Source of the DNA: Candidatus Omnitrophota bacterium | GTDB lineage: Bacteria > Omnitrophota > Koll11 > 1-14-0-20-64-10 | Reading direction: 5' to 3' | Assembly: GCA_023818695.1 (NCBI GenBank) | Contig: JAMWCF010000001.1 | Span: 496,001-560,000, forward strand | DNA: 64,000 bases | Position numbers and translations under genes: made by a program | The notes under the pieces: model-generated | Told to the model about the DNA's origin: nothing | The model's input: the letters and a program-made list of their open reading frames with translations, nothing else | Databases searched by the model: none | In this document: piece by piece, positions 27,410 to 33,879 of the stretch | Numbering within the stretch: the stretch's first letter is position 1 | Layout: each line of letters opens with the position of its first letter

Positions 27410-27805
27410 CTACCCTCCCTTCTTCTTCCGCTCCAGCTCCAGGGCCCCCTCCTGGATCTTCGCCAGGATCTGCTCCATCGGCATCGGCTTGACCAGGTAG
27501 TCCCGGGCGCCTAAGGCCACCGCCTTGTCCCGGAACTCTTGGTCGTCGAACCCGGTGAAGATGTAAACCATCAGGTCCGGGTTCGCCGCCTTGGCCTCCC
27601 GGAACACCCGGAACCCGCTCATGTCCGGCAGATCGAGGTTCAGCAGCATCATGTCCGGGCGCTCCTTCTGGGCCAGGGCGATCCCCTCGGCCCCCTTCAG
27701 GGCCGTCACCACATCGAACCCGCCGTAGTCCCGGAACAGCATCTCGACCGTCTGGGCGGTGTCCGGCTCGTTCTCCACGATCAGGATCTTGATCTTATGC
27801 GGCAT
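27410..27805 (-). CDS. Receiver-like protein lacking the phospho-acceptor Asp
   Basis: 131 residues with a full receiver fold, but the acidic pair is E-N (IVENEP) and the acceptor is Asn (MLLNLDLP). The T and K switch residues are present (FTGF, LVKP). A charged tail ends ELERKKKGG. Probably a phosphorylation-independent adaptor. The start overlaps the end of the kinase gene by 11 bases, so it is most likely that kinase's dedicated partner. Confidence 0.87.
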   Translation of the reverse strand: MPHKIKILIVENEPDTAQTVEMLFRDYGGFDVVTALKGAEGIALAQKERPDMMLLNLDLPDMSGFRVFREAKAANPDLMVYIFTGFDDQEFRDKAVALGARDYLVKPMPMEQILAKIQEGALELERKKKGG

Positions 27806-30044
27806 GGCTCGCCTTGTCCTCTTTCAGGGCTGGCAACTGGATGGTGCAGCGGGTCCCCTTGCCGTACTCCGACTCCATGAAAATCCGCCCGCCGTGGGCC
27901 ATGAGAATCCGCTTGATGTAGAAAAGCCCCAGCCCATGACCACCGGGCCCCATCCCCTGAGAGGATCCCTTCGTCGTAAAGAGTGGCACAAAAATCTTCT
28001 TCTTCTTGTCCGGCTCTTTGATTCCGATCCCGTTGTCCTCGACGGTGATGATGACTTTGCCGTTCTCCTCCTGCGCCTTCACCACCACCCGCCCGTGGTA
28101 GGGCTCCGGCGGTTCGGGCAGCGCCTTCAGCCGCATCTTGCGGATCCGCTCCTCGACGGCGTCCACCGCGTTGTCGATCACGTTCATGATCGAGTCGTGG
28201 ATCTGCGCCGAGTTGCAGGAGATCCTCGGCAGGTTGGTGGAAATCCCGTTGACGATCTCCGGCACCTCCGCCTCCTCCACCACCTTGCCGCGGGCGTGTT
28301 TGAAGCGCACAAACTCGATGGCATCCTGGACCATCGGCAAGATCTCCGCCTGCTGGAACTCGGCCGGGATCGTCTTTGCCAGGCTCATGACTCCCTTGGC
28401 GATCTCGCCGGCCCGGGCGCACTCCTTGCGGATCGACTCGAAGGCCCGCAAAACCCGCGTCAGTCTGGTCAGGTCGAACTCCCCCTTCTTGAGAACCTGC
28501 CCCAGCCAAGACATCGCCTGCCAGCAGAGGTTCTCGATCACCTGGATCCGGTTGCTGTATTGGTGCGAGACGGCGCCGGAAATGTCCAGGGCCATCTGGT
28601 CGCGCTCCCGCTCGACCACCTTTTGCTCCTCCGCCTCGTGAAACCGGGCGTTCTCGATGGCCAGCGCCGCCTGGTTGGCCAGCACCATGAGGAGGTTCAG
28701 GTCATCCTGCGTCCAGATCCGGCCCGCGCGCTTGTCGCCCAACACGAGGAACCCCAGGAACCGGCGCTGGTGGAAGGCCGGGATCATCACGGAGGCCTTG
28801 AACAAGTCCATCTCCCGGGCCATCTCCCGCCAGTTGGCCGAGAGGGCTTGCTGGTGCAGCCGCAATTCCTCCTTGACTCGTGGGATCCTGACCGTGGAGA
28901 GATCCTTGGCCAGGGTCGAAGTAGCCGCCAGAGCGTCCGGCAGAAAGGAATCCTTCCGGGGTGGGTGATAGCGGCTGGCCTTCTGCCGGTACCGGCCGTC
29001 ATTGCCTTCCATCAGGTAGATTGCTGCATGCGAGATGTTCAGGACTGTGACGAGCCGGCGGACGATCTGTTTCAGCAGCGTTTTCTCCCGAAGGAACCGC
29101 ATCATGTCCTGCGAGATGAACCTGAGGTCCTCGTGGGCCTTGTGCTCCTCGGCGAGGAGAAGATTCTCGGTTCTCTTCTGGAAGTACTGGTTGACGTAAT
29201 GGGCCGCTGTAGTAAAGATAGCGCATGCAAACCATAACCCTACCCACCAGTTGACTCCGAATGCCTGCTCGAGCTTCGGACGCCATTCAAGAGCGACGAG
29301 GAGAGGCAAGCCCAAAGTGAAAGCATAGACCAGCGCAAAAACCCATGTGCGCCTGATGGCCAAGTTGATGTCCATGAGGCGATGCCGCGTGATGGCGTAG
29401 AAAATTACGGAGAAAGAAGCCAGGATAAAGAAAGCGCCAATGGGATAGAAATTCATGCCGTAGTTGATGAGGAACTCGATTGCGGAACAACAGAAGAGGA
29501 TAAATGCTATCCACGTAAATTTGGCTTGATTGTGCTTGGTGGCCGTTCTTTGCCCGGAACCTGCCCTCACGGCTACAGTCAGCATCCAAAGGAGGCGCCC
29601 AAGCGTTGCAGCAACGAATAGAACGAGAAGAGGGTGAAGAAACCCGGCCTTCCCATATATTCCCCAGCTGAAAGTATGGTAACCGTCGACGATAAGATCG
29701 GTACTCCACAAGAGAAGGAAAAACAAACCGCTGAAGGTGTAGAGAATCCTCACCACTCGCCCGTCTCGGAGGCGCCATCGGTCCAAGAAATGAGTGACGA
29801 AGTGAAGCGCCGTTACCGGCAAAACAACGATGGATGAGAAGGCAACCCTGACTATTAGTTGCTGCTGTGGGTCTGTAACCAAGAAGTAAGATGCGAACCA
29901 GCAGGCCTGCCAGATGAAGAATTCCAAACACATCAGGGCAAATGTTCGGTTGGATGGGGAATAGCGATTTCGGCTGAAAACCAGGAAAGTGAGGAAGAGG
30001 GCTGTTAGACTTGTGGCGAGTGGCGGGAGAACGTAAAAGGACAT
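27795..30044 (-). CDS. Multi-membrane-span sensor histidine kinase (7TM-GAF-HK)
   Basis: 749 residues. The N-terminal third has about seven to eight hydrophobic helices (first at 7-24), resembling the histidine-kinase 7TM sensor type also seen in PrsK of exosortase systems. A GAF domain follows (about 320-480, FLGFLVLGDKRAG), then an atypical H-box (AVSHQYSNRIQVI, His as likely acceptor), HATPase N-box NVIDNAVDAV, G1 VEDNGIGI and G2 GGHGLGLFYIKRI. First gene of the operon kinase-receiver-REC-REC' copies-ACP-receiver. The 5' third is less GC-rich than the rest, so the gene itself looks mosaic. Confidence 0.9.
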   Translation of the reverse strand: MSFYVLPPLATSLTALFLTFLVFSRNRYSPSNRTFALMCLEFFIWQACWFASYFLVTDPQQQLIVRVAFSSIVVLPVTALHFVTHFLDRWRLRDGRVVRILYTFSGLFFLLLWSTDLIVDGYHTFSWGIYGKAGFLHPLLVLFVAATLGRLLWMLTVAVRAGSGQRTATKHNQAKFTWIAFILFCCSAIEFLINYGMNFYPIGAFFILASFSVIFYAITRHRLMDINLAIRRTWVFALVYAFTLGLPLLVALEWRPKLEQAFGVNWWVGLWFACAIFTTAAHYVNQYFQKRTENLLLAEEHKAHEDLRFISQDMMRFLREKTLLKQIVRRLVTVLNISHAAIYLMEGNDGRYRQKASRYHPPRKDSFLPDALAATSTLAKDLSTVRIPRVKEELRLHQQALSANWREMAREMDLFKASVMIPAFHQRRFLGFLVLGDKRAGRIWTQDDLNLLMVLANQAALAIENARFHEAEEQKVVERERDQMALDISGAVSHQYSNRIQVIENLCWQAMSWLGQVLKKGEFDLTRLTRVLRAFESIRKECARAGEIAKGVMSLAKTIPAEFQQAEILPMVQDAIEFVRFKHARGKVVEEAEVPEIVNGISTNLPRISCNSAQIHDSIMNVIDNAVDAVEERIRKMRLKALPEPPEPYHGRVVVKAQEENGKVIITVEDNGIGIKEPDKKKKIFVPLFTTKGSSQGMGPGGHGLGLFYIKRILMAHGGRIFMESEYGKGTRCTIQLPALKEDKASHAA

Positions 30045-30091
30045 TTTATTCGTCAGAAGTCACGGCCACTCGCATAAACGTGACTTCGGGG

Positions 30092-30247
30092 TCAATACCG
30101 TAGTACCATTCCACCCATAGTAAATTCCGCTCCATAGGCCAATGCAAAAACCGTGTCGACTCGTTTAATCCTGCCCTCCCGAGCTGCCTCATCCAAATAG
30201 ACCGGCATCTCTGCCGACACGAGGTTACCGTATTTCGAGGGCGAATT
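30092..30247 (-). pseudogene. C-terminal remnant of a second FabH-like synthase
   Basis: Directly after the TAA of the PilZ-KAS III gene, in the same frame, 51 codons read NSPSKYGNLVSAEMPVYLDE and continue REGRIKR ... AYGAEFTMGGMVLRY. They align along their length with the last 45 or so residues of the intact gene (RYGNLVSAELPVLLDE, AGRIKR), but are clearly diverged. This is the tail of another KAS III gene, probably left when two neighbouring synthase genes recombined. No RBS or start codon. Confidence 0.8.
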
Positions 30248-31603
30248 TTAAAGCCTGACTACTGCACAGGCACTGGTGAACCCCGCACCATATGTGAACA
30301 TGAGCACTAGTTGCCCCCGTTTAATTCGACCGGCGCGCATGTTCTCGTCCAACAAGACGGGAAGTTCTGCCGACACGAGATTTCCGTAGCGGGAGAAGTT
30401 TTCCACCACCTTGTTCTGAGGTACTCCTAAAAGGCCGAGGGAGTACTCAAACAAGAACTTGCTCGGGTAATGCAGAAGGAAGACGTCTATGTCACCGATG
30501 GAAACCCGTGCTTTCCGAAGCGTCCTGTTAACAAAGGGGATCAGGTGTCGGTCCATTACTTGAAAGAACTCTTCCCGGGCCGGGTTCATGTAGAAATAGC
30601 CTTTGTATTCGTCAGGAATTCCCGGTGGGGTGACGGTCCACGGCAGAGGAGCAAAAATGTGTGTTCCGTATTCCCCTCTGTTCCATAGTTCGCAGGCGAG
30701 GATGTCGCCCTCGCCTGAGGAATCCGCTTCGAGCAGAATGCCACCCGCTCCGTCTCCAAAAATAGCCCTGTGCATCAAGCTTTTAAACGGAAGAGACGAA
30801 CCTACTGTGCTAGCGGCGAGAACCAGAATCGCTTTGTGCCCACCCGCGATGTATCGGCGTGCGATGTCCACCGCACAAAGCCACCCAGAACAAGACATGT
30901 TAATCTCGAAGGCTGGGCAGTGTGCCCCGATCCTGACTTGTACCGTACTTCCCACATCGGGGGCTACTGCATCTCCGGGATTCACTGCACAAATGATCAT
31001 GTCTATGGTCGAGGGGTGCCGTTTCGCCTTGGTCAGGATCGCCTTGGCCACTTCGGCCATCATGCTTGAAGCATTTTGGCCTGGCTGTACGCTCCGCCTC
31101 TCAATAGCCCCCAACGCACGCTGAATAGTTAAATCTGTGGATTTCAGTCCGTTTGCAATGATGTGGTCGTTCGTTACAATCTTATCGGGAAGAAAGCTGG
31201 CGGTGTGCGCTATCCTTGCAGTTACAGTGCGCCGACCAAAATCCCGCGTGTCCGCCGGGCCACGCGCACCCATAACGAGTTTCGCCACGATGTCTGATCC
31301 CGATTCGAGTATCCGGGAGAACTGGATTCCAGTGAGGTACCCGGAGGCAAAATTCTCAGAAGGTATACCGTTCACGTGATATTGCCAAACAACCACGCCC
31401 TCGGCTTCCACAATCTGAGTGGGGCTGGTTTGTATTTTAAGATTGAGATAACTCTCCTTCGGGAGACTTCTGGGGAGAATGGCGCTTACGCCCCCTTGGC
31501 TGAGGTCCCAAGTAGTGCCCGAACAAGGCTTCTCTGGTGCGCCCTTAAAGACACACGTAACCGGCAGTGCCGTTTTTACTCGACCGACGTGGCGACGTTC
31601 CAT
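30248..31603 (-). CDS. PilZ domain fused to FabH-like 3-oxoacyl-ACP synthase III
   Basis: 451 residues. N-terminal PilZ domain (1-110) with the c-di-GMP motif RxxxR (R4, R8) and DxSxxG (D33, S35, G38). The thiolase-fold KAS III domain (about 125-451) has the full Cys-His-Asn triad: C238 (NMSCSGW), H378 (LLHYPS), N408 (RYGNLVS). It would condense an acyl-CoA or acyl-ACP primer with malonyl-ACP, or acylate another substrate, with PilZ as a built-in c-di-GMP sensor. The ACP gene lies six bases upstream. GC content is lower than in most of the window. I know of no established PilZ-KAS III family. Confidence 0.88.
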   Translation of the reverse strand: MERRHVGRVKTALPVTCVFKGAPEKPCSGTTWDLSQGGVSAILPRSLPKESYLNLKIQTSPTQIVEAEGVVVWQYHVNGIPSENFASGYLTGIQFSRILESGSDIVAKLVMGARGPADTRDFGRRTVTARIAHTASFLPDKIVTNDHIIANGLKSTDLTIQRALGAIERRSVQPGQNASSMMAEVAKAILTKAKRHPSTIDMIICAVNPGDAVAPDVGSTVQVRIGAHCPAFEINMSCSGWLCAVDIARRYIAGGHKAILVLAASTVGSSLPFKSLMHRAIFGDGAGGILLEADSSGEGDILACELWNRGEYGTHIFAPLPWTVTPPGIPDEYKGYFYMNPAREEFFQVMDRHLIPFVNRTLRKARVSIGDIDVFLLHYPSKFLFEYSLGLLGVPQNKVVENFSRYGNLVSAELPVLLDENMRAGRIKRGQLVLMFTYGAGFTSACAVVRL

Positions 31604-31609
31604 TCTGTT

Positions 31610-31873
31610 CTACCCCGGTTTGTTGCCGCTTAAGTGCCGCTGCAAGAAGTCGATAGTATCTTGGACGGTCACCAGCCTCATGGCTTCATCATCTGGAATT
31701 TTGATGCCGAACGCTTCCTCTAATTTCATCACCAGCTCAATCCGCTGAAGGGAGTCCGCTCCCAGGTCCTCTGCGATTTTTTTCTCTGGAAGTACTTCTT
31801 CCACCTTAACCTTCAATTCTTCCGAGAGGGTCACTCTGGCCTTCTCGGCTATTTGAGAGGCAGTTAGCACCAT
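31610..31873 (-). CDS. Acyl carrier protein
   Basis: 87 residues, single ACP domain with phosphopantetheine Ser S41 in LGADSLQRIELVMKLEEAFG. It precedes the PilZ-KAS III gene by six bases, so it is the likely carrier for that enzyme. Distinct from the ACP at 25461 (no N-terminal extension). The RBS is a purine-rich GAGAGAGTGA before the ATG. Confidence 0.92.
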   Translation of the reverse strand: MVLTASQIAEKARVTLSEELKVKVEEVLPEKKIAEDLGADSLQRIELVMKLEEAFGIKIPDDEAMRLVTVQDTIDFLQRHLSGNKPG

Positions 31874-31935
31874 TTCACTCTCTCGAGCACATCCGGTTCC
31901 ATGCCCACCGATGAAGAACGAAAGCTATAAAGAGC

Positions 31936-31959
31936 AAAAACGGCCGGACACATCCGGCC
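31936..31959 (-). terminator. Intrinsic terminator of the HTH gene
   Basis: On the minus strand GGCCGGA-TGTG-TCCGGCC (31959-31942) is followed by GTTTTT. The hairpin starts three bases after the HTH gene stop and should separate it from the ACP-KAS transcript. Confidence 0.8.
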
Positions 31960-31961
31960 AC

Positions 31962-32210
31962 TCATGAGTTCTGTCCTCTCTTGGACTTTTTCAGGCGCTT
32001 CTTTGCGGTCAACCCGCTTGCTTTGGTGTAGGTTTTATCGAGAAACTGGTCCACCGCCCGTCGCACCGCCCGGCTCTTTGGCGACCTACCGTACTTGAGC
32101 CAACGGTAGACGGACATCGAATGGACACCGATCTCATGGCCCAGCTCATCGTAGCTAAGCCCTCGGCGCTTTTTGATTTCCCGAAGTTTTTCGATCTGAT
32201 CGACTGACAC
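31962..32210 (-). CDS. Small helix-turn-helix DNA-binding protein
   Basis: 82 residues from a GTG at 32210 (VSVDQIEKLREI). An XRE-like HTH (KRRGLSYDELGHEIGVHSMS, then VYRWLKYG) is followed by a Lys/Arg-rich tail. The in-frame TTG/ATG codons upstream fall inside a promoter, TTGACT (32247-32242)-17-TACACT (32224-32219), so GTG is preferred, and the mRNA would be almost leaderless. It is the first gene inside the right IS copy. Regulatory target unknown. Confidence 0.7.
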   Translation of the reverse strand: MSVDQIEKLREIKKRRGLSYDELGHEIGVHSMSVYRWLKYGRSPKSRAVRRAVDQFLDKTYTKASGLTAKKRLKKSKRGQNS

Positions 32211-32218
32211 ATTATGGG

Positions 32219-32247
32219 AGTGTAGCAAAAGCATACACAAAAGTCAA
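32219..32247 (-). promoter_or_regulatory. Promoter for the HTH gene
   Basis: TTGACT, a 17-base spacer and TACACT, with the predicted transcript starting within a few bases of the GTG start. It lies between the right IS copy and the HTH gene, so the gene does not depend on transcription from tilS. Confidence 0.6.
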
Positions 32248-32263
32248 ACTTTCTCAGTCTCGC

Positions 32264-32805
32264 TGTCAAACCAAAACAGAAATGTCCGGTATTCCCCAAA
32301 ATAGAAATGTCTGGTTTTAATGCTTTGCTTTAAGGTTTGAAGCTCTGGAGAGTTAAGGGGCTGGGTTAGCTTCATCGTTACACGCACATCTTTTTTCGCC
32401 ACGGATGATCTGCCGCCGGCTTGCGGGCCATCTGCGGGAAGAACCGGCTGATCGTCCAGATGAACGACTCCGGCTTAGCCTTGGGCTGAATCGGAATCGG
32501 CCGATAGGCCAGCTCCTTGCCCTCATGCAAAACACGCATCCGGCCCTGGGGACTGATCGTCACCGCCACCCCCTGCTTGGCCAAGGGACGTAGATCAGAC
32601 GGCCACACCTGCCGCGTGCTCAACTCCACAAGCGGCTGCCTCAACCTGCGTCGTCTGCTTCTTTAAGACCGCTTCAAGAACTGGAAGCCTTCGAAGCTCC
32701 TTCTGGCTCATCGTGACAACGTCCTCGTTCATAATACCCTCCTGTCTTCCAACAAGAGGACATTTTTACTTTGGTAGAACCGGACATTCTCACTTTGGTA
32801 TTACA
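32264..32805 (-). mobile_element. Right IS copy, internally deleted (ISNCY/IS1202-like)
   Basis: 542 bp, same orientation as the left copy and apparently identical from TAGAAATGTCTGG onward, including the transposase frameshift and the internal deletion. Its left end has two tandem terminal boxes (CAGAAATGTCCGG and TAGAAATGTCTGG, each preceded by CCAAAA); the left copy has one, consistent with a 25-bp deletion between the CCAAAA repeats. The right end (...GTATTACA) abuts the tilS stop codon. Confidence 0.75.
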
Positions 32806-32821
32806 CTTATTCCCGTCGAAG
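32806..32821. repeat. Right outer direct repeat of the island
   Basis: CTTATTCCCGTCGAAG, 15/16 identical to 20057-20072. It contains the tilS stop codon and last codons (LRRE-stop), so tilS stays complete after the insertion. Confidence 0.8.
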
Positions 32822-33814
32822 AACCAGCCGGCCTTTCGGATCAATCTCCGCCCGGAACCGATGCGGCAGGTCTAGGGGGCCCTTCCTCTTGCCATCCGCC
32901 AGATGATTCAGAGAAACCCAATGGCGGTGCCGGAAACCGCTGCGGTCCCCCTGCAAACGGGCTACCCCGTGGCGCAGGATCCCCATCCGCAGGCCGGCCG
33001 GAACCGACAGGAGGGCCCTCCTGTCGAAGTGGACTGCCCCGGAACCCACGCGGGCACTCCTTTTAAACTGCCGGGCCGCCTCCTCCTGCAGCCAGCCGAA
33101 ATCCTCCCGCACGATATCGGCCAGCTGTGCTAGATGGTACCGCAGGGATCCGCTGTACCGGCGCTCCAGAAAAGGGATCAGCTCCCGGCGGACCCTGTTC
33201 CTGAAGAACCGAGTCGACCGGTTCGACCGGTCTTCCCTCGGCCGGATTTTCCTCTCTTTCAAAAAGTTCGCAATCTCTTTTTTCGTCGAGCTGATCATCG
33301 GCCGGATAATCCGCAGTCCCCTCGAATGGCCGTTGTTCTGCCCGTTGACGGACCTCACCGGCGGAATCCCCATCAACCCGGTCGTCCCGGTCCCCCGAAG
33401 CAGCCACATCAGCACCGTCTCCGCCTGATCGTCCAGGGTGTGCCCCACGGCGATCACCCGGCACCTTGTGCGCCTAGCCAGCGCCGTGAGGGCCTCGTAC
33501 CTAGCCCGGCGGGCCGTCTCTTCCGGAGAAATCCCCGGCTGCTTCTTGACCCTCCGACGCAGAACAGTCACCGGAATTCCAAGCCGCTTGCCAAGGGAGC
33601 GGACGAATCGCTCTTCCCTTTTCGCGGCCGACGGGCGCAGCCCGTGGTTCACATAAGCGGCGGCGAGGGAGAGCCGCAGCACCCCCCTTAACTCCGAGAG
33701 GAGAATCAGCAAGGCGGTCGAATCCGGCCCGCCGGAAACCGCCGCCAGAACCCTCTCTCTGGGCTTGAGCATCTCAAACCGTTCGATCGTTGCCCTGACT
33801 TTCTCGATCAGCAT
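32807..33814 (-). CDS. tilS: tRNA(Ile)-lysidine synthase
   Basis: Converts C34 of the CAU-anticodon tRNA-Ile to lysidine, which is essential for AUA decoding. 335 residues from the ATG at 33814 (MLIEKVRAT); an upstream TTG is possible but has no RBS. PP-loop SGGPDS at residues 27-32 and the conserved GHTLDDQAETVLM and GIPPVR segments. The 3' end coincides with the target site of the island, which now separates it from ftsH. Confidence 0.93.
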   Translation of the reverse strand: MLIEKVRATIERFEMLKPRERVLAAVSGGPDSTALLILLSELRGVLRLSLAAAYVNHGLRPSAAKREERFVRSLGKRLGIPVTVLRRRVKKQPGISPEETARRARYEALTALARRTRCRVIAVGHTLDDQAETVLMWLLRGTGTTGLMGIPPVRSVNGQNNGHSRGLRIIRPMISSTKKEIANFLKERKIRPREDRSNRSTRFFRNRVRRELIPFLERRYSGSLRYHLAQLADIVREDFGWLQEEAARQFKRSARVGSGAVHFDRRALLSVPAGLRMGILRHGVARLQGDRSGFRHRHWVSLNHLADGKRKGPLDLPHRFRAEIDPKGRLVLRRE

Positions 33815-33852
33815 AGCTCCATCATAGGCCAAAAAAAATCGGTTGGATATAT

Positions 33853-33864
33853 AGACAATTGTCT
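33853..33864. promoter_or_regulatory. Palindrome between divergent tilS and radical SAM genes
   Basis: AGACAATTGTCT is a perfect 12-bp palindrome. For the plus-strand gene it falls between a possible -35 (TTGGAT, 33843-33848) and -10 (TATTCT, 33867-33872), a typical repressor position. The regulator is unknown. Confidence 0.35.
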
Positions 33865-33879
33865 GCTATTCTATCTTCC

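Larger units (their letters stand above)
20073..32805. mobile_element. Composite-transposon-like island with signalling and acyl-carrier genes
   Basis: A 12.7-kb segment starts with TGT and ends with ACA. It is bounded by two directly repeated, essentially identical IS copies (20073-20589 and 32264-32805) and flanked outside by a 16-bp repeat. The inner flanks of the two copies do not match each other, so the outer repeat belongs to the whole unit. It splits tilS from ftsH. Passenger genes: XRE-cupin, two histidine kinases, seven receiver domains, two ACPs, PilZ-KAS III, an HTH protein, two small unknown genes and a c-di-GMP-I riboswitch. Entry could have been by transposition or by homologous recombination into a resident IS copy. 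Confidence 0.75.

Noticed and set aside
20621..32240. Phage-defence or toxin-antitoxin island
   Set aside because: No nuclease, reverse transcriptase, NTPase effector, or toxin-antitoxin pair was recognised; the gene content is signalling and acyl-carrier chemistry.
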